Part shown: positions 1 through 11,304 of the stretch, in pieces
Layout of the letters: each line of letters begins with the position of its first letter
How positions within the stretch are numbered: the stretch's first letter is position 1
Source of the DNA: Thysanoteuthis rhombus
Lineage: Eukaryota; Mollusca; Cephalopoda; Oegopsida; Thysanoteuthidae
Direction: 5' to 3'
Length of the DNA stretch: 64,000 nucleotides
Assembly (NCBI GenBank): GCA_963457665.1
Contig: OY735207.1
Span: forward strand, 53,921,515-53,985,514
Translations under genes and position numbers: made by a program
Notes under the pieces: generated by a model
Database searches by the model: none
What the model saw: the letters and a program-made list of their open reading frames with translations, nothing else
What the model was told of the DNA's origin: nothing

Positions 1-1400
1 TAAGGCCCTCTGTCCGAGACTGAGTCACTCGGTTTTAAAGTCCCATAAAATTTTATTTGTTTCGTTCTCTCTGATAGCCTGTGACTTGTGCATATGACAT
101 TGGCTTGCATGGCCAAATCCCAGTCTCTTGTAGAAGTCCCAGTGGATTAACGTTGATTTCCAGTTATGTCAATTTCTGCACCTCTTCTAAGACAATTTGC
201 TGCATTCACTTATGATACGATTGATAACTTCGTTTCTCTCACAGGCGAGATTTCGGGTTCAACTGAGTATCATCCATTTTGGCTCAGTATACTCAGTAAA
301 CTCAGTTCTGATGCAATTTGATTGCTGTAAATTGGAAACATGTTTTCTGTTGATGAGTCCTCTACGCTCAACTATACTCATGTCATTTACTCTGCAATTT
401 CTTTCGTTTGCCTCTCGGAATTTCCATGGATATGATTTTATTCCCAAATGTTGTCTTCCCAATTTGTAGGTTTCTGGTCAAGAATTTGAAATTCCCTTGC
501 CATATCTCACCACCTTTTATCACAATTTATTATGACAGAAGTCAAGTACACCAAACAACAAAAATGAATTGAATAAATGGAAGGTGTTTAAGGGACCTGT
601 ACCTATCCTACAACTCCAAAAGTTTATTTTTAAATTTCGACAAACGCATCTTGAATTAAATATTTTAGCAATTTCAACTCATAGCAAATCAAAGCTTGGT
701 CAGTGGACTTGGTCTACCTTCAACAATCTTTGGAATTATTTACAGGTTAATTACACGGCATAAAGTAAAACATTTATTTACTATGAAAAAGCATATCATT
801 TTCACAAAGTGCAATATACAAAACACATGTGATTTCATAACTGAATGTCGCGGGTGCAACCAAAACATAGTGGTAGGTCTGTGAACTGAGCTAACAGAAA
901 CAGACCGCCACCGATGATCGGGAGTTTTTGCTGAGTATTAAGTATCGGAAATCGCTCAATACCTATATATCTGCCGGGGTTTGGAAGTTACCTAGTCTTA
1001 TATTGCTTAGTTTACAAGATTTAACCTGTTGTTGATACTTGCTTAGGTTGTCTTCTATTGTGTTTGGGTGATCTTAATCTTCCTCTTCGCCAGTCAAATG
1101 CTGCACGTAGTGCAGACGAAACAAGTCAGCCTCTTCGGAGACATGTGTTTTCAGTTATAACAAGTCGAATTGAGAGACAGTCTAAGCTCTCTCTTGTTGT
1201 TTCCCTGGGACGAGTAACGAATCCCAATGAGTAAAGGGAAAGAAATGCCGAATAGCTAAAAAGACTTCGACAGAAGAAAAATAAAAACTCTAATATTTTC
1301 TCACTTTCGACAATGCCACTGAGTAATTCCAAACACCTTGAAATTATTAGTGTCAGACAGATAATAAAGTCAATGTGAGTTTCATTAAGGCAAGTGCATC
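1..1400. other. Region without recognised gene
   Basis: I see no gene, tRNA-like box pair or transposon signature here. Open frames on both strands are short, low in complexity and resemble no protein family I know. Base composition is ordinary for the window. Confidence 0.5.
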
Positions 1401-1404
1401 CTGT

Positions 1405-1705
1405 TCAGACGTAGAGTTAAAGCAAGCAGTGCCCTCACGCTGGCTATGGCTTCAGCCGCCCGTGCTTGTGCTCCACATATCACATTACTTACTCGGACCG
1501 TTTGCGATATGTGAGATAGACTTAAAGGCGACAAGGACCCGAAATGGCATCATTCTCCAGTTACTCATATCTAGGGCTTCATGCCTTTCCAAAGGGTATA
1601 AGGGTATTAGTGCATAAGTAAGCACAAACAGTCTCAGTCAGAGTTTGAACTTGGCACACCCAATCCATTCTTGGTTCCGTTACTTGCTCGGCCAAACGGC
1701 ACCTC
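1405..1705 (-). repeat. tRNA-derived SINE relic, family shared with 44.85-45.13 kb
   Basis: Read on the minus strand, this begins near 1,705 with a tRNA-like head: a box-A-like segment GTTTGGCCGAGCAAGTAACG and a box-B-like AAGTTCAAACTCTG. The body contains TCTATCTCACATATCGCAAA and a GGCGGCTG segment near 1,450. The plus-strand copy at 44,850-45,130 has the same parts in the same order, including CGATATGTGAAATTTGGGC and a GGCCGGCTGCTGCC stretch, which shows it is a dispersed repeat. A T run of about 27 lies at 1,865-1,891, outside the head end, so it is probably unrelated. Confidence 0.55.
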
Positions 1706-1864
1706 CTATCAAACAAAGAGAATATCTCTAATGAAGAATGAAAGGGAAAGGATAGTGTGAATGATCCGGGAAAATTTTGATTTCATTGTACAGTTATGCC
1801 ATCTATCGTACCAACCCTGGCAAAAATGGTGGAATCATAGCACTTACAAGATATTCATCTACCA

Positions 1865-1895
<31 letters not shown>

Positions 1896-2024
1896 CATAA
1901 CAAATTAACAAATCACAGATATGGCACAAAGCAATTTTTGTTTAAAAGCTGAACATTCTTGCTTCATAAAATGTACCTAAAACAAACCAGATTAAATTAA
2001 CTAAATTAAAGGCATATTCTCTCC

Positions 2025-3316
2025 AGGTCAAATAGAGGAAAAATTATGGAATCATCAACAAAAAAATCGCTATTAGTACTTTGTTGCTCCCCTTTGAGCT
2101 TTCATGGTGGCCTGAATTCTTCGAGGCATAAATTTCACCAGTGAAAACTATTTTCCATCAACCTGATTTCACCGACTTTCTCGAATAGCGGTTGATAGAT
2201 CAGCTTTGGAGGATGGAGCCTTGTCAGAGACCATTTTTAAAATAATTCCTACATGAATTTTTTGATCGGGATGAGACCCGGACTGTTTGCTAGCCATGTT
2301 TTTGAGTTGATATGTATTTCCCGTCGTAAAATATTTGCTCTGTGGCAAGATGCATTTTCATCCTGAAAAATTACTTCATCATCACCAAACAAATTTTCCA
2401 TTGATGGAATATAAAAAGTATCCGAAATTTCAATGTACACCTATGCATTGACTGTTGTGGTGATGATTGGCACTCTATTGACCGCTACATGACATGCAAT
2501 CTCACATCATAAATGAATGGGGAAATTTGTTCGATTTTCTTTTTAGCAGTCATTCTTAAATGTTTCATTGGAACAGCAAGAGATAAAAGTTCCAACATCG
2601 TTACTTTGGCCAGAGCCAATTCACGGTTCACTTTTATCCAATCATCTACACCTAGTGATTGCTTCAATTCAGAAACCTCTTTTTATTCTGTTTAGGTGCT
2701 ATTGTGAGTTTTTCATTTGGCTTCATCATCATCATCATCATCAGTCTTTTAACGTCCATCGTTGGACATAGACTTTCCCCTGGATCCGTCACAATTCTCT
2801 ATCATACGCGTCGCGGAGCCAGTATTTAATTCAGACGATTCCTTACGATTCTGTCACAAATAATTGACTCTTGTTTCCACCCATTCGTTTTTCTTTTGCT
2901 TTGTTGTGCGTTTTCTATTTTCAAAGCATAAGGCTCTGAGCTCTTTTTTTTCATCTTGGTGCTTTGATGTCTTTTGTGGTCTTCCAGTATGCTTCCTTTT
3001 TTTAACTTCCCATTTTGTTTATATTTACACAAAATGTTAGACACAGCTGACAGGCAACAACCAACGCATTTTGCCACACTCAGCGTACAATCCTCTCTAT
3101 TGCTTCAACTGACAGCTCTCCTGTGGAAGCTATGTTTTCTTGTAATTAAGTCCAACTGCTTGTTAAGGTCTGCAAGCACTATCTTTGAACTTTGGACTAA
3201 TTTGTTTTTTTTCAGACGCGTGCTGTTATTTGTTTCAGAAATGCAAATTACGAGGCGATTCCATAATTCTTATTCAACATTGGATGATTCCATAATTCTT
3301 TCCTCTACTTCGGTTG
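2025..3316 (-). mobile_element. Tc1-type DNA transposon relic
   Basis: Terminal inverted repeats are visible: TAGAGGAAAAATTATGGAATC near 2,033-2,053, and near 3,284-3,307 the complement of GAGGAAAGAATTATGGAATC. A second copy of the terminal motif sits at 3,256-3,270. Minus-strand frames carry Tc1 transposase parts in order: an HTH region with SNILCKYKQNGKL (about 3,000-3,060), KQSLGVDDWIKV (about 2,630-2,665), FQDENASCHRAN (about 2,340-2,375) and LANSPGLIPI (about 2,260-2,290). The last two correspond to the family's DNASCHRA and WPANSPDLNPIENLW blocks. KAPSSKADLSTAIRES follows near 2,185-2,225. The frame is broken by stops and shifts, and a LINE piece interrupts it at 2,724-2,832, so it cannot encode an active enzyme. 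Confidence 0.85.
2724..2832 (-). mobile_element. RTE-type LINE 3' end nested in the Tc1 relic
   Basis: The piece starts on the plus strand with a run of CAT triplets, that is an (ATG)n tail on the minus strand. It continues as GTCTTTTAACGTCCATCGTT, then GGACATAGACTTTCCC. The 3' end of the larger LINE relic at 29,988-30,815 has the same sequence and the same tail. It lies between the RNRLN and KQSLGVDDW segments of the Tc1 transposase, so it arrived after the Tc1 insertion. It contains only the last codons and 3' tail of the LINE. Confidence 0.85.
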
Positions 3317-3319
3317 GAA

Positions 3320-5170
3320 ACAGATCATACCATTTATTTAGATAACTTAATCTACTTTGTTTGAAGTATTCTTCATTTAGACAGAATGTTCAGCTATTAA
3401 ATGAAAATCGTTTTTTGTCATATCTGTGATTTTTCAAAAATTTGTTTATCAAGAAAAAAGCCTGGGTGAACATCCTCTAAGTATGGTGATTCAATAGGGA
3501 TAGTGTTAGTTGGCTGAAAAAAAGCAGGTTTTACAAGGATATTTTTAGTTTCCACGCCGCAGTACATGACGATCCCTAGCTAGACTGTACGAGTTTTTTG
3601 TGATCAGTCTCCCATTTATACAACCAACGCAGTAAATGCAATGGATATCCTTTTTTTTAAAAGTGAATCTTATAAGCTGCCAAATACTTGTGAATCCGTA
3701 TCAATAAGATGGAACAATAAAAAATAGCGGAGTAAAAAATCAATTAAGTTTGAGAGAACCAACTGTCAAACTACGCTCCAAGCTGGAGGCTGGGGTTGAC
3801 TTTGTTTTTCCACCGTCACCACAAGACCGAGAACAACACGGATGCGAACAATATTATTTGAGGGGGGGGGGGCAACTGTTCACTGATTGAATTTCCAAAA
3901 CTAAAACATAGAAGTAGGAGCGGACCCTTAAATGTAATCCTGAATATCTTGATATTTATTCAAATCATCTTCCGAGTACTTTCATGATGGTAGGAATAAA
4001 CATCGAAATATTATCATGCAAACATCGTGAATGATTTTGTTTATATCTCGACATTTATTCAAACCATCTTCAGTATATTATATCTAGGAGTGACTTTCTC
4101 TGGTTACTTATTAGTCATCAGCTTCATCATTACCATGCTTTCCTCACTCCCGGAGATGGAATCTCTTACGAATCCTATCCCAAAGATCTCTGGTGAAATT
4201 GTGGATTTTGCCTGTGGGTTGGTGACGGGTTGGGCGTTTTGTCGGGGAGTCTCCTTTAGACTGGTTGCCTCCAAAGGCTTGAAAGCCTGATCTGTCAAGC
4301 TTCGTTAGAGTACTTCCATTCAAATTAATTAATCGATTGTACCAAATGAAACCAATATTCTAAGAGAATGACAAATCATATAACATTGAACTGAAAATTT
4401 GATGAAAATGATAACCATGCCATTTCCAGAACAGAGATTGTGAACCGAATAACTCGACTGCTTCTTGTAAATCATGTTCTCTACGTGTGCGTCTCGACGG
4501 TTGAAACAGGCTTTGATTCTGACCCCCGAAGTTCTGTCCCACCTTCCTAGGGATCTCAGTTGTGACTTGCTGGAGGTAGTTGGCCACATTCAGCTTGAGT
4601 TGGGTCCGCGTATCGTTTGTCAGCGAACACGGATCGCCTTATACCAACAATGGCAATATTTCACCGCAGATAGCAAAAAAAAAAATAAAAAATGACAGAG
4701 AGCACACCAGCCAAAATATATTGATCAAAACACATAGAATGTTTCTCCGAATAATTCATAATGAAAATGTTTTATCACAAAGCTCAGCTCATCCGAGTTA
4801 CCCCAAGGTCGCGCGAAACCAATCCATTGATACCCATAATCATTATTTTTTAGCAATTGTGTGTTTCGGGGTTGGGGTTCCAGACTATCCAAATTGACTG
4901 TCTAACAAGGCCTAAAGGGCTCCAAATGCCGTGCCTTTTAACTTCATGTGAAGTGAGCACAGAGTGTTTGCCGATTTCCTTGAGCTATTAACAGTTCGGA
5001 TACCTGCACCTTCTTATCACAAAACGCGCGTAATTATTTCTGTTGAAGACTTCATTTAATGCCGTTTCCCTTTTTAACCTTTTAACATATGTCTGTAAAA
5101 CTGCTGTATTGATACAAAGTTTGTAGATTAATGAATATGTGCGTTTGTGAATTTTCATGTGCATGTGTGT
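3320..5170. other. Region without recognised gene
   Basis: No protein family is recognised. Two related stretches, near 3,940-3,972 and 4,040-4,072, share the pattern ATTTATTCAAA(T/C)CATCTTC, so part of the region is probably an old dispersed repeat. The frame at 4,027-4,290 has no recognisable domain. A G run lies near 3,863-3,872. Confidence 0.4.
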
Positions 5171-5179
5171 ATATGTGTT

Positions 5180-5400
5180 TATGTGCGTAAAGGGGGGAGC
5201 AACAGGATTTATACGGAATATCCCAGTGGCAACCATGTCAACAGCGAATGATGATATACGTCTTTATACACAAACATTAAGAATGGTATCGTATCACTAT
5301 CCTTTGACTGTAAGGTTCCAACATTCAGACCCATGTCTTCATTGAGAAGGCCTGATCCAGGGGGATCAAATGCCCCGTTTTCCCCTCCTCACGGCGGACA
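5180..5400 (+). repeat. Dispersed repeat, also at 45.9-46.25 kb
   Basis: Shared landmarks in the same order are ATATCCCAGTGGCAACCATG (here), a GTAAGGTTCCAAC segment, GAGAAGGCCTGATCCAG and a CCCATTT/CCCCGTTT segment followed by CGGACACAC. The copy at 45,890-46,250 is longer between landmarks. No coding potential or tRNA-like head was identified, so the class is unknown. Confidence 0.5.
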
Positions 5401-5829
5401 CACAATTGTGTGAATGTGAGTGAGTGTGTGTGTGCCCCAGCATAATCTCTAAGCGTCTCTTTCCAAATTTCTCTTTTTTTTTCCCCCTTTCAATTCTGAA
5501 CTGGAAATTCCTCGGCCTTCCAGGATTCCGATGCTTACAAGAAGCAACTTGAGACAATCGCATTTGTTGATTTCAACACCACCACCATCAACACCACCAC
5601 AAACACCACTACCACCCATAACTCTCCGTTTCTCTTTTTTCCTTTAACTCCTCCTCACCCTCCTTTCTCTCGGGCCCTCTCATGTCGTTGATTTACGTCA
5701 TACAATGGACGTCATCATGCGTTACAAGAAGGGAAGAAGAGGTATTGTTTGTCTGAGGAAAGGGGCAAAAGACAATTCAGTGGAAATAGAGGGAGAGAGA
5801 TAGAGAGACTTGTATGTGTATGCGCTTGT

Positions 5830-5831
<2 letters not shown>

Positions 5832-5894
<63 letters not shown>

Positions 5895-6061
5895 AATATA
5901 TATATGTATATATATATGTATATAATATACATATATATATATATGCATATATATATGTATGATATATATATGTATATATATATATGTATATAATATACAT
6001 ATATATATATATATATATATCAATATATATATGTATAATATATGTATATATGCATGTATAT

Positions 6062-6134
<73 letters not shown>

Positions 6135-6169
6135 GTCTCTATCTCTCTCTGTTTATATATACATATATG

Positions 6170-6214
<45 letters not shown>

Positions 6215-6308
6215 TATATATATATATATATATATATATGCATATATATATATATATATATATATAATATACATACGTGTATATATAAACAGAGAGAGAT
6301 AGAGACAG
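5832..6308. repeat. Compound (TA)n tract with long inverted repeat
   Basis: Pure and lightly interrupted TA runs fill 5,832-6,274. Two arms, 6,133-6,180 and 6,261-6,308, are reverse complements at 46 of 48 positions. They include the non-TA words CTGTCTCTATCTCTCTCTG and CAGAGAGAGATAGAGACAG and flank a TA core. ORFs here on both strands encode only Tyr/Ile repeats and are not genes. An ACC-rich run lies just upstream at 5,574-5,621. Confidence 0.9.
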
Positions 6309-6359
6309 AGACAGACAGAGTGACAGAGAGATGGAGTGTGTGACTGGTCTGGACGCGAA

Positions 6360-7075
6360 TGCATGCCTCACGGTTGAATACTGATAGAAAAACGCGCTGC
6401 CGTCAAATGCAGTTTGCCCAGGTTAAAAATAAATAGTCTTGTTATTTGTGGGCCAACAACAAATGATGGATTTACATTTACCCTATTCCAAACGGACCCG
6501 TATCTGCAAGGCACGCTGGGACGCAGATCGTTGAGAAGAGAATTCCTCCAGAACCTTACGGCTGCTGCTGCTGATGCTGGGTTCTGAGGGTTGCACTAAC
6601 GAATAATAACATCACCAAACTATTTCCAGGCTAGCAGACTTCCAGATGGGCCGATTTTTCTTTTACTGAGGTATTCGTCCTCCCCTCCATCCTAGGGCCC
6701 ATATATTTTTCTCTCTTCTCTTTTCTATCTGCTTTTTGTTGTTGTTGTTGTTGTTTTGCATTTTCAGTTTCGACTCCCTTACTTAAATACAGTCAGTCAG
6801 CCCCCCCCCCCCGGGCCCGCTGTACCATCGACCAGCCAGCCAGCCAGCCGAAGAGGAACCTGATTCTTCTACTACTGTCATCTCTGCCTCCACACTTTCA
6901 TCCTTCACTGCCAGTCGCCCTGCCCTACACTCACTTTCTTGCTGATATACGTACCCTCACCATTCTCAACCAACCCGGGGCCTTTTCACCATAACGGCCT
7001 CCTCCTCTTGAAGATCAGGACAGAGAAATGAGCTCAGGAAGAGACGGGTTGGTTTTTAGTTTCACACACATATAT
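6360..7075. other. Moderately GC-richer stretch, no gene recognised
   Basis: Composition is less AT-rich than the surroundings. There is a CTG run near 6,561-6,575, a C run near 6,800-6,812 and four CAGC units near 6,835-6,850. It could be a promoter or untranslated exon, but I see no convincing coding frame or splice pattern to support that. Confidence 0.25.
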
Positions 7076-7077
7076 AC

Positions 7078-7170
7078 ACACACTCTCTCTCTCTGTCTCT
7101 GTCTCTCTCTCTTTATCTATCTATCTCTCATTCTCTGTATGTGAGTGTGAGTGTCTCTCTCTCTCTCTTC
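7078..7170. repeat. (CT)n / (CTAT)n microsatellite
   Basis: CA, CT, CTGT and CTAT runs are followed by a TGAG stretch and a second CT run. Frames through it are low-complexity. Confidence 0.85.
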
Positions 7171-7179
7171 GGAGTGTGA

Positions 7180-7980
7180 ATACCCAAAGAATGAGTAAGC
7201 CAAACCAAATAGACAACACTTAGCTGAGAAAAAAAGGAGATTTTCTTTCTTTCCAACTTTTCCATGAGAAAGAATCGAAAGGGAAAACAAATCGTACCCG
7301 AACAAAAATCATGGAAAGAAATGTGTAAGAATTGCTCGTTCAATGTCGTTTTCTAAAAACGTCGTTGAAAAGAGGATGTAGATAAATACAAGATAATATA
7401 AGATATTGTGGGGAAACTGCAAAATAAGTGATTTATTCTGACTAGACATGAGTTGGTCGCAGAATTCTTATATTAAGATAAATTGAATAACCCCTATTCA
7501 TATAATTGTATCTATGGTAAAAATCGGTTTCACTTCACTTCAGTTAAAGTCATGGCTTTTCAAGAACCTGACCACGATGTTGATCGGGGAGGTCCTGTAT
7601 CGTCTCCCAAGAGGCAAAGGATGTAAAACGAAGGGGTTGTATAAAAATTGAAACAGATAAAGACGCAATGGTGAGAGACAATGCCATATGTCGATCGTGA
7701 AATTTGATATGAGTGGTCGCGCATGATGAGTGCCCAACGAACAATTTATGAAAAGTCGATATTTTCGTTATTATTAGAGTTACGTTGCTCATTAAAAAAC
7801 AAAAACAACAACATCATTTTGACGCTTGAACTCTCTATGAAGCATAATGCTGAGTGTTCAAGCTTCAAAATGAAAAAAACAAAGAACAGAAAAAAATGAG
7901 TATTGTAGGCTTGACACAATAAAAATATCAACTACAGAAAAATGGTTCGTTGGGCAGTTAACATGCACGTCCACTCACTG
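7180..7980. other. Region without recognised gene
   Basis: AT-rich sequence with short open frames on both strands, none with a domain I recognise. I found no repeat landmark shared with the rest of the window. Confidence 0.4.
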
Positions 7981-7989
7981 TGAAAAGGG

Positions 7990-8250
7990 TCCTGGGGGCT
8001 TAGTGTAGAGCGATGGCTTGCAGCACAATGGTCGCCAGATTGATCGCCCCCCTACTATGGGCGTGTGCCAGACTGAACAAAGTTTAGTGAATATAAATAC
8101 TCTACGGAAAATATTTCTGGTTGCCCGATGTAGAGCAACTTGGTCTTGCAAACCTATTCATTAGGAGTGAGTTCGTTCCTCACGTGGTACTCTTTTTCTG
8201 TGTGCCAGACTAGCTGACCTTGATGAATATGGAAAATTATTCTGGGAGAA
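7990..8250 (+). repeat. tRNA-derived SINE relics
   Basis: A tRNA-like head starts near 8,000 with a box-A-like TTAGTGTAGAGCGATGGC and a box-B-like region around GCCAGATTGATCGCC. The body follows with GTGTGCCAGACTGAACAAAG and a CTACGGAAAATATTTCTGG segment. A second, more decayed piece at 8,160-8,250 has GAGTTCGTTCCTCAC and again GTGCCAGACTAGCTGACC. A similar body is seen at 27,945-28,235. Confidence 0.5.
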
Positions 8251-8301
8251 AAACACATTTTCATTTTGAAATCTATCATTTGGAACCATGCAGGGTTGCC
8301 A

Positions 8302-8640
8302 GAGATGGTAATAGACCCTGGCCAGATGGGAAATGTAGGCACCATTTCGAACTGCTCATTAAATATCTTTGTAATTAGCGCTAAATATGTATGATTTATG
8401 TATGGGTATATACATATACAATTGCACATACAATGTGTATGATGTACTTACAAGTAACCGAACAGGATAAAAGAACTAGAAAAATGTATTTAAGAAAGGC
8501 AACAGCAAGCAATAGTTCTTCTCAAAATTGTAGGCCCATACCAACTGGCACACCTTCCCACTTTTCTAGGCCTACGCCCATGTCCATTGTGAATATATTT
8601 TTGAATATCAGAATATATCTTTGTTGACATATCCAATTCT
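8302..8640 (+). repeat. Dispersed repeat family, three copies in window
   Basis: This matches the reverse complement of 56,120-56,440, and in part of 12,130-12,265. Shared words include CTGCTCATTAAATATCTTTG (variants AAGTATTTTTATAATC elsewhere), ATTTATGTATGGGTATATAC, CTTACAAGTAACCGAACAGG and AAAGAACTAGAAAAATG. No coding domain is seen. The 3' part carries AAAATTGTAGGCCCATACC, matched by AAAATTGTGGGCCCATTCC in the 56-kb copy. Confidence 0.6.
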
Positions 8641-8959
8641 GGAGAAAAATATTGAATAAAAATTTACATTATAGTTCTTCACTGGCCATCGTTAATTTTG
8701 AGCCAGATTATCAAAAAAACAGCAAGATTAGCACCATTTAAAATCATATCATAGATTTCCAGACTAATGTTTTAATCATTATTGTTTTTTTACACAGCGT
8801 CTCATTTGATACTTACTTCGGTTTTCCTCAAGTGTAAGTTTCATCTGGTCTTTCGAATTTGCTTAGTATTTTTCTCTTTTCTCGCTCCTCTTAAAACCGA
8901 CACCTGTTCTTGGGATTTCTGTTGGATTGATTGGAGTAGAGAAAGGAAAGCAAAAATAC

Positions 8960-9440
8960 AACACAAACACCTGAAGAAGGCTGAAATTCAACGCATATGC
9001 ACACCTGAAGAGGGCTGAAATACAGCATATACTTGAAGGGAGCTGAATTACAATACCCAGTTGGAAAAGGCTGAAATACTACACACGTACTCTTGGAGAA
9101 GTCTGAAATACAACATACACTTGAAAAAGGCTGAAATACAACATACATACACTTGGAAAGGTCGGGAATACACAGCCCAATACACAGCCCAATACACTTG
9201 AAGAAGTTTGAAATACAACACTCAGGAAGGGTGGAATACTCACACACTTACAAGAGGCTAGAACACAACATGCATATACTTGGAGAAGTCTGGAACACAA
9301 AGCGTATACATTTGGAGAAATCAGAAAAACAGCACACACATTTGAAGAAGGCTGAAATACAGCACACACTTGAAGAGGCTAAAATAGAACACACGCCTGA
9401 AGAAGACTGAAATACAAGACACACAACTGAAGAAAGCTGA
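8960..9440. repeat. Minisatellite, unit about 31-33 bp
   Basis: About 14-15 diverged tandem units follow the pattern CACTTGAAGAAGGCTGAAAT then ACAACACACA. Unit length varies by a few bases and many units differ. Several frames stay open over the array on both strands. On the minus strand they read as repeats resembling VVFQPSSSV, a consequence of unit length close to a multiple of three rather than evidence of a protein. Confidence 0.85.
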
Positions 9441-9789
9441 ACTGTTTAGATCAAAAAGTGGCCATTTCTCAACCCTGTTAAAAAGTAAAGCGTAACATAA
9501 TCTTCCCACCCACATTTCCTCAATTTAGCCTCATACAACGAGATAGCATAGAGAGGAGATAATTTGCATCTAAGATCACGTAAAGTTAAAAATTTCAAGT
9601 ATCGATCTGTAATATTTGAGGGTCAGGATGAGAACAAAGTTGCTTTCATTAGCGATGATTTATTGTTTGTATTTATAAGGCTGTACTGATTTTCCGCTAA
9701 TGAATATTCGGGAGGAGTAACGGGCTGTAAGAATATTTATGTATATATGTATATTGAAAGGAAAGTAAGGGTTTAATTTAGCATTATTG

Positions 9790-10195
9790 TTACTCTAGCT
9801 GAATTACCCATTTACGCTGGGTTAAATATATACGGAGTAATAAAAGGACTAAAGTGTTCAGATTTAAAAAAAAAATGTTTCCCTTCACATTTGACCCTTT
9901 ACAGATGAGCGACAAAGTTTACCTCCACTTTTAGTCCCAGGGAAAACAGTTTCCCATCACTTTTGACTTTTTAAAGCGAAAAACGTTTCTCTTCATTTTT
10001 GACCCCTTACAATGTGGAAGATTCCGTACAATTTTAACCCCTGGAAAGGGGAAAAAGTTTTCTTTCACTTTTGACCACTCGAAGGGGACAGAAGTTTACC
10101 TTCACTTTTGATGCTTTAGGGCGGAAAAACTTTCATCCCATATTCAACTCTTGAAAGAGAAGAAAATTTCCCTTCGTTTTTTACCCTTTTAAGTA
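9790..10195. repeat. Minisatellite, unit about 36 bp, with conserved leader
   Basis: From about 9,878 roughly nine diverged units share the core GTTTCCCTTCACTTTTGACC followed by a variable, mostly AAGGGG-like linker. Just upstream, 9,797-9,830 reads AGCTGAATTACCCATTTACG then CTGGGTTAAATATAT. The same leader followed by one core unit occurs at 44,250-44,345, so the array seems to be an expansion inside a dispersed repeat. Confidence 0.8.
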
Positions 10196-10209
10196 TGAAC
10201 ATATGTTTG

Positions 10210-10420
10210 TATCGTGATCCAACAGAATGTAGATGAAAATGGTTATTGAAAGGTGGAGAGAAAAACTCTGGAGATAGATGTTACATCTCATTTTTTTAGT
10301 TCTATGTATTTCGACGGGGGTCAGCCATTTTTTTCCAGAGAGGAAATATTTTCAGCAGTTCTCAGAGAAAAAATTTCTGTTTACATATTCGATGCTGAAG
10401 CATCAAATAATCAAACAGCA
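10210..10420 (+). repeat. Dispersed module shared by three loci
   Basis: The module recurs at 34,715-34,925 and more weakly at 62,810-63,010, all in the plus orientation. Landmarks are CAGAATGTAGATGAAAATG, AGAGAAAAACTC, TAACATCTCATTTTTT-type sequence, TTTCGACGGGGGTCAGCC and TTCGATGCTG. It directly follows the 36-bp minisatellite here and (TA)n at 34.7 kb. The open frame 10,253-10,573 runs over it and has no recognised domain. It may be an untranslated part of a retroelement of the kind at 34.9 kb; that is inference. Confidence 0.55.
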
Positions 10421-10424
10421 AATT

Positions 10425-11026
10425 ATATTCCATGTTTAAAGGCAATGGAAAGAGGCAGGGCCGGTGCAAGGATTTTCTTACACCCTAAGCGAGACTTGAA
10501 TTTGCGGCCCGGTTGTATTCTAACGACTATTTCCTTTGGTTTAGTGTGCACCCTTAGGACCTTTGAGCCTTAGGCGACTACGTAAGTCTGCTTAATAGAC
10601 GGGTTGGAGGAGGATTCTTTGAAACCTGAAGATGCAGTCATGTCAACAGCAGCGGCGTCGATCAGAAACTTCCATCGCCACCATCAACAAACAGGCAGCA
10701 GCAAAGTTACTTTTAACAGACGATAACATTCGCCTTTTCTCAAGAGACTTAACAACTGGTTGATGTTTTAATGATAGCAGTCACAAACATCTCTTTACGT
10801 GCGACTAAGTTGATGCGATGACGGGGCTAAGCTTACTTGAAAAGCAAAGAGAGAGATAGAGGGGTACTGGAGAAAAAGAAAGAAAGGAAGATAGGGTGAG
10901 AGTGAGGGAAAAAAATGAAAAAAGAAAGAAAGACGGAAAAAAGAAAAAAAGGCGAAATGGGAAGGCAGAAAGAGAAAGGAGAAGGAAGAAAGAAAGAGAG
11001 AAGAAAGAAAGAAAGAAAGAAAGGTA

Positions 11027-11057
<31 letters not shown>

Positions 11058-11300
11058 GGGGACAGAGGAAGTAAGGGAGACAGAGAAAGAGTGAGATATG
11101 ACTTTAAATGAAATTATAGAGAAAAAAGGAAATATGAAAAAAGTGAAAGGAGATAAATAATTTCGAGGATGTTTTCTTCATTTACAAGGCCAAAACAATG
11201 CAAGTAAAGATAACGCTTATTTGCATTGGCTGAAACCTTTTAAAAATTGATCAAAAGATCTTTTTACCTTGGGATTTACAACTCAACCAAAACCTAGCGT
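10425..11300. other. Purine-rich tract and unassigned sequence
   Basis: From 10,848 to 11,095 the plus strand is almost entirely A and G, with GAAA tetranucleotide runs at about 10,994-11,060. The rest holds no recognised gene or repeat. Confidence 0.7.
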
Positions 11301-11304
11301 CGCA

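Noticed and set aside
5715-6371. Seven overlapping ORFs of up to 119 codons
   Set aside because: They translate TA, TATG and CT repeats into Tyr/Ile/His/Ser runs on both strands; typical microsatellite artefacts. The same applies at 40.6-41.1, 22.2-22.5, 25.9, 32.4-32.7, 37.4, 61.7-62.7 and 63.1 kb.
10253-10573. 106-codon plus ORF
   Set aside because: It lies over a dispersed module that recurs at 34.7 and 62.8 kb without an open frame there, so coding is unlikely.
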